A DNA stretch of 64,000 bases from Berkiella_A sp964633725 (lineage in GTDB: Bacteria > Pseudomonadota > Gammaproteobacteria > Berkiellales > Berkiellaceae): the NCBI GenBank assembly GCA_964633725.1, contig CAZWHY010000014.1:1-64000 (forward strand), read 5' to 3'. Numbering within the stretch: position 1 is the stretch's first letter; every line of letters starts with the position of its first letter. The notes beneath the pieces are model-generated. The model was given only the letters and a program-made list of their open reading frames with translations. It was not told the DNA's origin and searched no databases. A program made the position numbers and the translations under genes. Below are positions 45,599 through 54,740 of this stretch, in pieces.

Positions 45599-46396
45599 TT
45601 AATCTACAGGCAGGGGGATGCTACCATTAACCAAAAACCTTTCCGTAGGAAAAATATACTTTGGCTTATCTTTTCTATTTTTAAATGTAAACTCAATACT
45701 GTTTTTGGTTGAATAGCAATTTAAATGCTCAAATGTACGTTCTAAGTTTTTATTATTTTTTAAGACCCTTGGTGTAAAAATACCAACATTCAAACCATCA
45801 TCAAAGCTTCGAGCAGATTTATATTGAAAGCATTCGACATCATTATGTCTCATCCTGTTACCCAATACTTGAGAGGTCTCATAGTGGGTTGTTGAACAAA
45901 TATGTTTATTAAAGGAATCAAATGGTTCTTTGCATAAATCAATATATTTATTACTTGAAATATATATTTTAAACGCAGTAAAAGACACTGTTTTTCCACC
46001 AATATTTCCCTCACTAGCTTGTAAAAAAGCGAGCCTATAAAATGCTTTTTCGCTCATGGCGGTGGGTAGATCTAATGAAGAATATAACAGGCTTCTTTCT
46101 AGTTTTGTTCCAAAACGAGACCCCCACCTTAAAGGTGGGTAACGAAATGGTGTTGATAACAGGTAATGCAAGTTTTTAAAGTGTTTTTCATCATTATAAT
46201 ATTTAATCTTGGGTTTGCTCTGTTCTATCAGATCTTCTAATATGTCATGCTCTTCAGGTGTGTCAACAAATTTCCTAGTAGTCGAGCTTGATTGATCATC
46301 AACAATACGCCAAGAATTTAACTTAGCTTCAAAGAGATGCTTACTTCCATTAACTTTCTTCCAAAGATCCACGCTAACTTTGCCCCCGCATGGCAT
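45599..46396 (-). CDS. RES-domain toxin
   Basis: The 265-residue protein has a RES-type domain: a WR pair at 29-30, 'RYPPLRWGSRFG' (85-96), 'LLYSSLDLPTAMSEKAFY' (103-120). RES toxins degrade NAD+ by glycohydrolase or phosphorolysis. The conserved Arg, Tyr and Glu candidates (R30, Y105, E116) are present. ATG 46396 overlaps the antitoxin by 23 bases and lacks a binding site, whereas GTG 46372 lies one base after the antitoxin stop with GGGGG upstream; either could be used. At 265 residues it is longer than compact RES toxins. Confidence 0.8.
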   Translation of the reverse strand: MPCGGKVSVDLWKKVNGSKHLFEAKLNSWRIVDDQSSSTTRKFVDTPEEHDILEDLIEQSKPKIKYYNDEKHFKNLHYLLSTPFRYPPLRWGSRFGTKLERSLLYSSLDLPTAMSEKAFYRLAFLQASEGNIGGKTVSFTAFKIYISSNKYIDLCKEPFDSFNKHICSTTHYETSQVLGNRMRHNDVECFQYKSARSFDDGLNVGIFTPRVLKNNKNLERTFEHLNCYSTKNSIEFTFKNRKDKPKYIFPTERFLVNGSIPLPVD

Positions 46397-46748
46397 CTAA
46401 GTACTGTGTCACTTCATTTAAGCCTTGAATGTTTTTTATCATATCAATTGGGTTTCCTGCTAAGTGGTGATTATAATTATATAGCCACTCATGAGCTTGG
46501 GCAGGATCTTCACCAACAATAGATTCTAAGCTTCTTACGGCTCTTAAGAAAAGGAGTGAACATTCCCACTCTTTGGTATTTTCATTGATGCATGATGAAT
46601 TTTGCGTAAAAAGACGGCTAATCTGTGACGTGCTCGCACCTACAATTTTACTCAGCTCTGTTTGAGTAAGACCCAAGTGCACGGCTGCATTTTTAACGGC
46701 TTTGTTTAATACTTCTGTTGCATCTACATGATTTTTCTCGGGCTGCAT
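46374..46748 (-). CDS. Xre/MbcA/ParS-type antitoxin of the RES toxin
   Basis: The 124-residue protein has an N-terminal HTH ('LTQTELSKIVGASTSQISRLF', about 27-47) and a C-terminal toxin-binding domain with 'SIVGEDPAQAHEWLYNYNHHLAGNPIDMI', quoted as a region near residues 76-105. This layout is the antitoxin of RES-type systems. It should bind the toxin and repress the operon through two repeats at 46777-46819. Antitoxin-first order and overlap with the toxin are as expected. Confidence 0.87.
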   Translation of the reverse strand: MQPEKNHVDATEVLNKAVKNAAVHLGLTQTELSKIVGASTSQISRLFTQNSSCINENTKEWECSLLFLRAVRSLESIVGEDPAQAHEWLYNYNHHLAGNPIDMIKNIQGLNEVTQYLDAMRGQS

Positions 46749-47159
46749 ACTTTAAACCTCACTTTATCTCACGTAAATCCCATATGAAATATTATAGCAT
46801 ATATATCCCACCTGGAAATATTCTTGAGTGTTTTTTAGGAAAGGAATGCAATAATTTTAATTAATTAAGTGCAAATTCAAGTGTCTATACTATTAAATAA
46901 TAAAATACCAGCAATTCTCAGTGAGCTACACGCCTTAAGTTGCTGGCTACTTGACTACCGTTGAATATCTGCTGCAATAAAACTATATTAAGTGGAAATA
47001 CACTCTATACAAAAGGGATGTATAACGAAGTCGTGTTTAATGTCGAAAAAGCATCAGCCGTTCATAATCCTGAATACTTAATCCTTATTTATTATTCACA
47101 TCTCGCAATGAGCCGCCACAATAGTCCCATCTATCCAACCCACTGGCATGACACTTGTT
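46749..47159. other. 411-bp stretch without a confident gene
   Basis: Apart from the toxin-antitoxin promoter region, I see no supported gene. A 74-codon ORF on the plus strand (46961-47185) has an atypical composition, no family and no binding site, and is taken as chance. The stretch separates two leftward units. Confidence 0.5.
46777..46819 (-). promoter_or_regulatory. antitoxin promoter with direct-repeat operator candidates
   Basis: On the minus strand TATAAT (46791-46796) sits between two related 14-15-bp direct repeats, ATTTCATATGGGAT (46777-46790) and ATTTCCAGGTGGGAT (46805-46819). Placement around the -10 box suggests operator sites for the HTH antitoxin. No good -35 box is visible. 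Confidence 0.5.
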
Positions 47160-47729
47160 TTAGTAGTTACCAGCACTCTCAATGACAGATAACTCCCCTC
47201 TTTCGATATGATAAAAAAGTGGCGAAATATCTATTTTTCGTTTGGAAATAAAGCCTAATGATTGGATATTCTCCATTTGTTTTAATACATTTATCTTAGC
47301 TAATGCAGCAATACGATCTGATTCAGATTTAATCATACTAATTTCTGGATGGTGCGATTGATAAAGCGCCCGAACAGTTGAAATCACATCATTTAAGCCA
47401 AAATCCTCATCACTCATTGCCGCTGCCACACCACCACAATGGCTATGACCACACACAATGATTTTTTTAACGCCTAATGCCTCTATAGCAAATTGCAAAC
47501 CGCTTAACATATTGCTGTCATCTAATCGACATTGGTTCGCAATATTACGATAGACAAACAACCTACCAGGTCCTTGGCCAGAAATCATTTCAGGAGACAC
47601 ACGACTATCACAACAGCCGATCCAAATATATTCGGGAGATTGTCCTTTAGACAAGCGATCAAAATAATCGGGACTCTCCCCTCGGTAATACTGTTCATTG
47701 CCCTGTAAAATGGATTGGTTCATCGTCAT
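47160..47729 (-). CDS. beta-class carbonic anhydrase
   Basis: The 189-residue enzyme interconverts CO2 and bicarbonate. The zinc ligands are visible as CCDSR (Cys and the Asp-Arg dyad) and HSHCGG (His and Cys). 'RNIAN' and 'LQFAIEALGVKKIIVCGHSHCGG' also fit. It follows the SulP gene by 24 bases, so the pair probably supplies bicarbonate to the cell, with a divergent LysR regulator next to it. Confidence 0.95.
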   Translation of the reverse strand: MTMNQSILQGNEQYYRGESPDYFDRLSKGQSPEYIWIGCCDSRVSPEMISGQGPGRLFVYRNIANQCRLDDSNMLSGLQFAIEALGVKKIIVCGHSHCGGVAAAMSDEDFGLNDVISTVRALYQSHHPEISMIKSESDRIAALAKINVLKQMENIQSLGFISKRKIDISPLFYHIERGELSVIESAGNY

Positions 47730-47753
47730 ATTCTCACTTTTTTAAATAAAAAT

Positions 47754-49403
47754 TTAGGTCCCACTTGTCACTACTTTCTCTAATTCGTGCATGGCATGTT
47801 CAAACTCAGAAAAAACATGGTTTCGTGGTATTTTTTCAGGAATAATATTTGTATCTTCCAACATTTCTTTAGGTTGCTGCTGCAACCCTGTAATGTAAAC
47901 AGCAATACCTTTACTTGTTAAGTAATCATAAACATCTTCAATTGCATACAAGCCTGATTGATCAATATAGGGAACAAGCTTCATTCTAATAATCACAAAT
48001 TTGACATCAGGTATTGATTTTGCCAGCCCATGAAAATGGGACGTAAATCCAAAAAATAACGGCCCCACTAAATGCTTAATATAAATTTTATTTTCTAACG
48101 CTTGACTCATGATAGCTTCGTCATCCCACGCTTCCTCTTTGTGCATATCCTCTATTGGTGTGACCTTACTATTTTCCTCTGTAATTTCACTCATTTTTTT
48201 CATAAACATAATGCAGGCAACAACAATACCAGCCGCAACAGCATATAACAGGTTAACAAAAACAGTTAATGTTGTGACCAGAATAATAATGGCCGCATCA
48301 GACTTTGGTACATTCAATATGTGCCTAAAGCCTTTATAATCAATAATAGAAATACCCACTGTAATTAAAATTCCTGCCAAAACAGGAAGTGGAATTTTAC
48401 TAGCGTATTCACCAGCACCTAATAAAACAAGTAAAAGTAATGCACTGTGTATGACGCCAGATAATTTTGTTTTACCACCGCTTCTGATATTAACAACGGT
48501 ACGCATGGTAGCACCCGCACTGGGCAAGCCTCCAAACAGGGCGCCAATAAAATTTCCTATACCTTGCCCCACTAGTTCTTTGTTACTTTTGTGGGAGGTT
48601 TTTGTCATATTATCCGCAATAACGGATGTTAATAATGAATCAATCGCGCCTATCGCTGCTATCGTTAGTGCGGGAACCAATGCAGCTGTGATGATTGTAA
48701 AATCAATCCCTCCTAGCGCTGCCATATTGATATGTGGTAACCCTTTAGGAATGTCACCAATAACTGCCACATCAAAATTTAGCAGCGTGGATACCACTGT
48801 TAATGCAAGCAAAGCGACTAAAGTACTTGGGATTTTTTGGGTTATCCTTGGAAATACATAAATAACGACAATCGTAACCAAAGCGAGTGATAATGATTGC
48901 CAACCAATTGCACTCAATGGTGTCAGTATTTGTGTAAAAACTTGAATCACTTTGGTCGGAGCCGAATGACCTAACATTGGATATATTTGCAGTAAAATAA
49001 TAATAATACCGATACCCGTCATAAACCCAGAAATAACGGGGTATGGAATATATTTGATATAATCACCCAGTCGAATCACACCAAAAACAACCTGAAACAC
49101 ACCGACCAATGCAAAAGTCATAAGAATCATGGGTAACGCTTGTTGTAAGGAACCATAATCTGTTACGGCTTGCATAATGACCATTGCTGATAAAACAGTC
49201 ATAGGTCCCGTTGGACCCGTAATTTGAGTGTTCGTACCTCCAAAAATAGCCGCAAAAAAACCAACAAATATTGCACCATAAATACCTGCAATCGCTCCCA
49301 TACCACTTTGCACACCAAATGCTAATGCAAGGGGTAATGCAACAACACCAGCCGTAATGCCACCAAAAATATCACCTGACAATGTTTTTCTAAAGTTGGT
49401 CAC
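47754..49403 (-). CDS. SulP-family anion transporter, probable bicarbonate
   Basis: The 549-residue protein has the SulP membrane domain (about 12 segments, 'SGDIFGGITAGVVALPLALAFGVQSG', 'GPTGPMTVLSAMV') and a C-terminal STAS domain (about 430-540, 'VPYIDQSGLYAIEDV'). It begins with GTG 49403, with AAGGA upstream. SulP proteins carry sulfate, bicarbonate or other anions; linkage to carbonic anhydrase suggests bicarbonate, as in BicA-like systems. This substrate is inferred from context. Confidence 0.88.
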   Translation of the reverse strand: MTNFRKTLSGDIFGGITAGVVALPLALAFGVQSGMGAIAGIYGAIFVGFFAAIFGGTNTQITGPTGPMTVLSAMVIMQAVTDYGSLQQALPMILMTFALVGVFQVVFGVIRLGDYIKYIPYPVISGFMTGIGIIIILLQIYPMLGHSAPTKVIQVFTQILTPLSAIGWQSLSLALVTIVVIYVFPRITQKIPSTLVALLALTVVSTLLNFDVAVIGDIPKGLPHINMAALGGIDFTIITAALVPALTIAAIGAIDSLLTSVIADNMTKTSHKSNKELVGQGIGNFIGALFGGLPSAGATMRTVVNIRSGGKTKLSGVIHSALLLLVLLGAGEYASKIPLPVLAGILITVGISIIDYKGFRHILNVPKSDAAIIILVTTLTVFVNLLYAVAAGIVVACIMFMKKMSEITEENSKVTPIEDMHKEEAWDDEAIMSQALENKIYIKHLVGPLFFGFTSHFHGLAKSIPDVKFVIIRMKLVPYIDQSGLYAIEDVYDYLTSKGIAVYITGLQQQPKEMLEDTNIIPEKIPRNHVFSEFEHAMHELEKVVTSGT

Positions 49404-49500
49404 CTACGTTCCTTTTAGTTGCAATAAACTCATTAAAAAGTTTAGCTCAGCCATTTTGTTATGTATAATTTATATAACTTTGCCTTTATATCAGATTAAA

Positions 49501-50394
49501 ATGATGAGACTAACACTACACCAGCTACGTGTTTTATTAACAGTTGTTCAATGCCAGAGTGTCACAAGGGCTTCTGAGCAGCTCCATATGACACAACCTG
49601 CTGTTTCTAATATTCTTCGACAACTACAAGATTATTTTGGTATCCCCCTGATACAAAAAATCCGCAAACAAATTAACCTGACCCATGAGGGTGAACTACT
49701 GGTTAATGCCTATGAAAAATTTAAAACTGAACTATCAGAATTACAAGAATACTTTGAAGAAGTTCGAACCGGAAAATCTGGGATGCTGAAAGTTTCTATT
49801 GTTACCACAGCCAAATATTTTTTTCCCAAAATTCTTGGTGAATATAAAAAAACGAACCAAAATATCAGCATTGATCTGCATGTTGATAATAGAGGTACAA
49901 TCATTCAGCGTTTAGAACAAAATCAAGATGACTTTGTCATCATGAGCACGCCTCCAAAATCAGAGAGATTCATCAAAAAAATCATCCTGAATGATGAACT
50001 CGTCGTGGCACAATATAAAAAAAAATCATTGATACATAAATCAATGGATATTAACGAGCTTAAAAATAATATTTGGCTATTAAGAGAAAACAGTTCAGGT
50101 ACTCAAATGGCGTCCCAAGCAGCCTTCTCCAAATTAAATTTTTATCCAGATAAATATATGAGCATTCGAAATAATGAAGCGATTAAGCAAATGTTAATCG
50201 CAGATTTAGGCATCTCAGTTATTTCTAAACTAAGCATACAACCCGAATTAGATTCTGGCGAATTGATGATTGTGCCTACGAATGGCTTTCCAATCCAACA
50301 TCCCTGGTACTTGGTTTATGGTGGCAGACAAAGATTAACCAACACCGTAGAAAAATTTTTAGCGTTTTTAAATCAGACAAATATTTTAACTTAG
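49501..50394 (+). CDS. LysR-type regulator, CbbR/CmpR-like
   Basis: The 298-residue protein has the LysR winged helix (about 3-62: 'LTLHQLRVLLTVVQCQSVTRASEQLHMTQPAVSNILRQL', quoted as region 3-41) and a substrate-binding domain after residue 90. The opening is like CbbR and CmpR, regulators of carbon fixation and bicarbonate uptake. ATG codons at 49501 and 49504 are both possible; a longer reading from 49357 runs into the SulP gene. It is divergent from the SulP-carbonic anhydrase operon, which it probably controls. Confidence 0.9.
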   Translation: MMRLTLHQLRVLLTVVQCQSVTRASEQLHMTQPAVSNILRQLQDYFGIPLIQKIRKQINLTHEGELLVNAYEKFKTELSELQEYFEEVRTGKSGMLKVSIVTTAKYFFPKILGEYKKTNQNISIDLHVDNRGTIIQRLEQNQDDFVIMSTPPKSERFIKKIILNDELVVAQYKKKSLIHKSMDINELKNNIWLLRENSSGTQMASQAAFSKLNFYPDKYMSIRNNEAIKQMLIADLGISVISKLSIQPELDSGELMIVPTNGFPIQHPWYLVYGGRQRLTNTVEKFLAFLNQTNILT

Positions 50395-50479
50395 CATATC
50401 TCTTAATCTTTTTTTGCTAAAGTTCTCTCGCTCTCTATCCGAAACACAGACTATGAATATAATATTTAGGTCTTAGCAC

Positions 50480-51709
50480 ATGAGTGAAAATAATACAGGA
50501 CAAACAAACAGTTTTGAATATGACGCCAAGGTAGGCCAAATTTATAAGATTTGGATAGTCAATGTATTGCTGAGTATTATCACACTAGGTATATACCGAT
50601 TTTGGGGTAAAACCCGAGTCCGGAGATATCTCACCAGCAGCTTTTCGTTACATAAAGATCGCTTTGAATATACAGGCCATGGTGGTGAATTATTCTGGGG
50701 ATTTGTCAAAGCGTTATTCTTAATTCTGATAGTCAGTATTCCATTTTTTTGGTCTGCGTATCAATTAAAAAATTACAGCAATGATATTCTACTAGAACAA
50801 CAAACAGAGCAATCATCAGTAGCACCTGTATTACCAGACAACCCCAAAAATATTGAGACTACAAACCAAGACTTAAATCCAATATCTGATATGCCCTCAG
50901 AAATAAAAACATTCATTATTATTTATTTCGCTTATCTTTTATTCTTTTTAGGCTATTTGCCTTTTGTGGCTAGGTTTCAAGCCTTACGTTATCGAGCAGC
51001 CAGATTGCAATGGCGTGGTATTAGAGCACACCTGAATGGCTCTGCTTTTATCTATGGTCTACTAGGGCTGTGCCATATGGGGTTAATGGTTATTACGTTA
51101 TCTTTATGGAAACCTTTTGCTGATTTATTTTTGCTTAAATACAAAATGAAACGGATTCAATTTGGTGACCAAACAGGTCAATTAATAGGATTACCTTACT
51201 TTAAAATATTTTTTGTCTATCTTGGAACTGGTTTTCTATATATGTTAGGTGTATTAGTTCTAGCAGGTGTGGTGGGCTTCATGTTCCCAGATGTATTATC
51301 TAGTATATTTACTATGACTTCTGAGCAAAGGGAGCAACTTATCCAAGATCCAACTATGTTGATCAGCATGGCTGTTTTCAGCCTATATGCTATGTTTATA
51401 TACTGTATATATAAATCAGCATTAAATCGTGCATTTTACAATCATTTAAAAATGGGCGATATTGGATTTCAAACATCCATGACTGGCAAACAGCTTTTTG
51501 GTTATTATTTCATTAATTTACTTATTCTCGTATTGACACTGGGACTCGGATATCCTTTTGTCATGCAGCGCCAGCAACGTTTTTTCCAAAAACATGTTAA
51601 AGTCATTGGCGACCTGAAAAATACGAATATTTCTCAAGCCAGAGGCAAGAAATATAAAACAGGAGAAGGATTATTTGCCTTCTTTGATATGCGGATTGGT
51701 TTATTCTAA
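50480..51709 (+). CDS. YjgN/DUF898-family membrane protein
   Basis: The 409-residue protein has several hydrophobic segments, with the DUF898 blocks 'LLSIITLGIYRFWGKTRVRRYL' and 'YRAARLQWRGIRAHLNGSA' and 'GDQTGQLIG'. The segment around 110-150 is a polar loop. Family function is unknown; E. coli YjgN is an inner-membrane protein. The next gene, a M48 peptidase, begins directly after the stop (TAAATG), a pairing known from other proteobacteria and suggesting a shared envelope role. Confidence 0.88.
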   Translation: MSENNTGQTNSFEYDAKVGQIYKIWIVNVLLSIITLGIYRFWGKTRVRRYLTSSFSLHKDRFEYTGHGGELFWGFVKALFLILIVSIPFFWSAYQLKNYSNDILLEQQTEQSSVAPVLPDNPKNIETTNQDLNPISDMPSEIKTFIIIYFAYLLFFLGYLPFVARFQALRYRAARLQWRGIRAHLNGSAFIYGLLGLCHMGLMVITLSLWKPFADLFLLKYKMKRIQFGDQTGQLIGLPYFKIFFVYLGTGFLYMLGVLVLAGVVGFMFPDVLSSIFTMTSEQREQLIQDPTMLISMAVFSLYAMFIYCIYKSALNRAFYNHLKMGDIGFQTSMTGKQLFGYYFINLLILVLTLGLGYPFVMQRQQRFFQKHVKVIGDLKNTNISQARGKKYKTGEGLFAFFDMRIGLF

Positions 51710-52780
51710 ATGAATATTCTCTCTGCAAAATATTTTGATGGTCATTCCAGTCAAGCGCACATTATTCACTGTACGCTTGACGAAAATGGCATTATTTTAG
51801 AGCTTATGCAGGAAAATATAACCTGGGAATTTAAACAAATCATTGTGCTCGAGCGACCTCATGATGGCAAACCGGCAGTACTGGGCTCAAAGCAACAAGA
51901 AGCAGCTCGTCTTATTATTGAAGATATTAAAGCCTACCAAGCCATCGTCCAGCATATTCCCAGCAAAAGCATTAATGTATCCCATGTTCATCATCCATGG
52001 CGTGTTTTATTTATTGTAATGGCGCTCATTATCGCTATATTAGCTTTTGCTGTATGGGGTATACCCTATTATGCACCTTGGTTAGCCAAAAAAATACCAC
52101 CGTCTTGGGATGATCGCTTAGGCCAATGGGTTATTGCATCTGTCGCTTCAAATAGGAATATTTGTACCAATGAGGCGGGTGTCAAAGCGCTGCAAAAACT
52201 AACAGATAAGTTATCAGCCAATCAAAATATCAAAGAAAGTTTTGATGTGAAAATTTTAGATTTTAACTATGTGAATGCTTTTTCCGTGCCGGGTTTTCAT
52301 GTTGTATTAGCCAAAGGCCTTATTGATGCAGCAAAATCACCTGATGAAGTCGCAGGTGTATTGGCACATGAAATGGCACACAGCATAGAACACCACCCTA
52401 CCGCTGGATTATTAACAGAAATAGGTGTCAGTGTTATTATTACAGCCGCTTTTGGCAGCTCACCCGACTTAGGGGTTAAAATGCTCAATTTTTCGTATTC
52501 TAGAAAATATGAATTCGAAGCCGATAAAATTGGTACCCAATTACTCAATCAAGCCAATATCAGCGCGATGGGATTGGTGGATTTTTTCGAACAACTCAAT
52601 AAAGATACTGGCCACTTAGACAAATATTTCAAATATATTTCCACTCACCCGCCTAGCCAAGAGCGCATAGATAAAATCAAGCAATTTAATCAAGTCACAA
52701 ATCCTACCCCCAGCTTAACACCCGCTGAGTGGCAAGATTTACAAAATATTTGCCAGGATAAAAAGCCTTTTGAGTTTTAA
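51710..52780 (+). CDS. M48-family membrane-bound zinc metallopeptidase
   Basis: The 356-residue protein has a cytosolic N-terminus, one membrane anchor at about 97-118, and an M48 domain with the zinc motif HEMAH in 'GVLAHEMAHSIEHH' and the third ligand Glu in 'YEFEADKIG'. The 3' end, from the 'AEWQDLQ' codons to the stop, is copied at 54677-54740. It is coupled to the DUF898 gene. Targets are unknown; relatives help in outer-membrane protein quality control. Confidence 0.9.
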   Translation: MNILSAKYFDGHSSQAHIIHCTLDENGIILELMQENITWEFKQIIVLERPHDGKPAVLGSKQQEAARLIIEDIKAYQAIVQHIPSKSINVSHVHHPWRVLFIVMALIIAILAFAVWGIPYYAPWLAKKIPPSWDDRLGQWVIASVASNRNICTNEAGVKALQKLTDKLSANQNIKESFDVKILDFNYVNAFSVPGFHVVLAKGLIDAAKSPDEVAGVLAHEMAHSIEHHPTAGLLTEIGVSVIITAAFGSSPDLGVKMLNFSYSRKYEFEADKIGTQLLNQANISAMGLVDFFEQLNKDTGHLDKYFKYISTHPPSQERIDKIKQFNQVTNPTPSLTPAEWQDLQNICQDKKPFEF

Positions 52781-52870
52781 TACCAGATATTTTTTCTGTA
52801 TTTGATGAACAGAGCAAATCCACCCCTCTTCTAATTTTTGGGAGAGGGCCGGTATAAGCCTCGCGAGCTC

Positions 52871-53947
52871 TTAGAACTTCCGTATACGCCGACTTGAAGA
52901 TGCTTCACACAGTAAACCCTCACCTTTTTGCGGTGATGATGCTTCGCGTACAAATTGAAATATCAAAGGAGGTCTTTGAGGCTGCATCAATAACGCATCA
53001 ACGCTCATATCATCATCTGATTCAGAGCTAGAGCTGAAACTATATCCATCACCAGCCCACTCAACCATAGCCTCTTCTATTTCATGGTCATGATGTTTTC
53101 TTTTAACAGATTTCTTGTGTTCATTTCCCTGTTCCATTAATTTTTCATCTCGTCGCATTGGCATATGTGTGCCAGAGGAAGGCTTTGTCGCTTTAAATCT
53201 GGAAAGAATTGGCTCTAAAACCTCATCATCACAGTAAACTCCAAACTTATCAAAACCACGAATATCAACCCCCTCTATATCAAAACCGTCCCGACCAAAA
53301 CCGTCCCTATTAAAACCATCCCTATGAAAACCGTCCCTATGAAAGCCATCCCCATTAAAACCTTTTCTGTTAAAACCATCCCCATTAAAACCTTTTTTAT
53401 TAAAACCCTCCCTATTAAAACCACTCCTATTAAAACCATCCCTATTAAAACCCTTTCTATTAAAACCGTTCTTATCAAAAAATCTTTTCTGAATCCCCAG
53501 CTTATCAAGCCCCTCTTTGTTGAATCCATTCCTATGAAATCCTTCTTCATCAAATCCTTTTACATCAAAGCCATCTTCGTCAATTCCATGCTTATTAAAT
53601 CTAAAAAAACGTTTCTTAAAGCGGCGTCTATGATCTACGTGGCAACCATCCACATCAAAACCTAGACAATTAATACCCTTCTTATTATAACAAAATTCAT
53701 CATTCTCAATCCTACGAACAAGATATTCACTATAATGTCCAGAATATAATCCCTTAATTGTATAACCAAATTGATCCACTCCGTTTTGGTCGTATTGACG
53801 AGATCTATCATCTACTTCATCTACCTCATCTACCTCATCTACATCATGAAAATATTCTGAGCCATATTTAATCTCTTCAGCTATATCACGTCTACGTTCA
53901 CCTTTAGAATGGGTTCTTTTGTTTAAAGTCGATTTTTTCCCAGCCAT
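52871..53947 (-). CDS. pentad-repeat low-complexity protein of unknown function
   Basis: The 358-residue protein has three parts. The N-terminus is basic, with a VDE triplet repeat (EVDEVDEVDD). The middle (about 110-240) is a run of five-residue units of the form G-F-N/D-x-x, as in GFNRDGFNRSGFN. The C-terminus has a basic cluster 'KKSVKRKHH' like a nuclear localisation signal, a Ser-rich acidic stretch (SSSSESDDD) and a positively charged end. No domain or signal peptide is seen. Such GF/GY-D-x-x repeats are found in scattered bacterial and viral proteins. A host-directed role is inferred from the low-complexity and basic features only. Confidence 0.7.
   Translation of the reverse strand: MAGKKSTLNKRTHSKGERRRDIAEEIKYGSEYFHDVDEVDEVDEVDDRSRQYDQNGVDQFGYTIKGLYSGHYSEYLVRRIENDEFCYNKKGINCLGFDVDGCHVDHRRRFKKRFFRFNKHGIDEDGFDVKGFDEEGFHRNGFNKEGLDKLGIQKRFFDKNGFNRKGFNRDGFNRSGFNREGFNKKGFNGDGFNRKGFNGDGFHRDGFHRDGFNRDGFGRDGFDIEGVDIRGFDKFGVYCDDEVLEPILSRFKATKPSSGTHMPMRRDEKLMEQGNEHKKSVKRKHHDHEIEEAMVEWAGDGYSFSSSSESDDDMSVDALLMQPQRPPLIFQFVREASSPQKGEGLLCEASSSRRIRKF
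53281..53475. repeat. 13 x 15-bp tandem repeat within the pentad-repeat gene
   Basis: Thirteen consecutive 15-bp units of consensus taaaaccatccctat run without spacer. Each encodes one five-residue unit on the minus strand. All six frames are largely open in this segment because the period is a multiple of three. Confidence 0.9.
53809..53844. repeat. 4 x 9-bp tandem repeat
   Basis: Four units of the type catctacct encode the VDE repeat of the same protein. Confidence 0.8.
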
Positions 53948-54086
53948 GATCCCTGCTTTTTAAATTTAGAGTAAATATACAAAGCATTGTAAAAACTTTC
54001 CTTAACAAAGTCCATTGGAAATATTTGTTCAGAGAGCCAACCCATTTTAATTTATATTTGAGAATACCTGCAGGATTATTTTAAAA

Positions 54087-54676
54087 AATAGATTGACAAA
54101 CTTATTCCTTTGAAAAAACTAGAATCATATTATTTGCCGGCATTGAATAGGATTTTAGAAATACAAGATTAACCAATTGGCACTGCTCTTGAATCGCTTC
54201 AAAGTTTCTAATACCCATTTTACTGTTCCGAGCTTTTAAGTACTCATCAAACACCCGATTACTAGGCGATGTGTATTTTCCATCAAAATTAAAAGGACCG
54301 TAAATAATTAATTTCCCCCCTTGCATGAGAGTATCCCCTATTTTTTGAATACACAAACACACTTCTGTCCATGACACAATATGAAACGTATTTGCTGTAA
54401 ACACAGCATCAAAATCATTGCTATTTAGCGCATCAATATTTACATCAAATGCAATGGGTTTCAGAATATTTGAATGGCTTGCTTCATTTAACCATAAATT
54501 AATGCCAGGATGATTCTCCACCCTATCACTAGTTTGCCAAATCAAATAATCTAAGTTTTTTGCAAAATAAACGGCATGCAGACCAGTCCCAGAGCCGATT
54601 TCTAAAATCTGTTTTACATTAATTAACTCAGTTTGTAATATTTTAAGAATAGCATCTTGATTGCGTTCACACGCTG
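54087..54676 (-). pseudogene. 5'-truncated copy of the DUF938 methyltransferase gene
   Basis: This 590-bp block is a colinear copy of 55736-56325 (offset 1649, no length difference). The copy includes the stop (54102) and the 3' flank, but the first codons are lost: at 54672-54676 (cgctg) the match passes into a copied end of the M48 gene. The frame is open throughout, but no ATG remains near the front; an internal start would make a protein lacking the SAM-binding GSGTG motif. Many third-position differences show some age. It is probably not functional. Confidence 0.85.
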
Positions 54677-54740
54677 AGTGGCAATATTTACAAAATATTT
54701 GCCAGGATAAAAAGCCTTTTGAGTTTTAATGCCAGATACT
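54677..54740 (+). repeat. copied 3' end of the M48 peptidase gene
   Basis: This stretch repeats 52728-52791 (offset 1949) with only about two or three substitutions, including the last codons and the TAA stop. It is joined to the truncated DUF938 copy at a shared cgctg, a micro-homology junction. Confidence 0.85.

Noticed and set aside
46961..47185. 74-codon plus-strand ORF
   Set aside because: No binding site, no recognisable family, odd composition, and it runs into the carbonic anhydrase gene on the other strand.
52824..52848. ccctct/agaggg hairpin after the M48 gene
   Set aside because: Short stem with no T run after it; left unannotated.
53281..53475. Regular repeats that could be a CRISPR array
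   Set aside because: Units are contiguous 15-mers without spacers and are coding on the minus strand.
53324..53665. Plus-strand open frame with IKT-type repeats
   Set aside because: It arises from the 15-bp periodicity of the real minus-strand gene.
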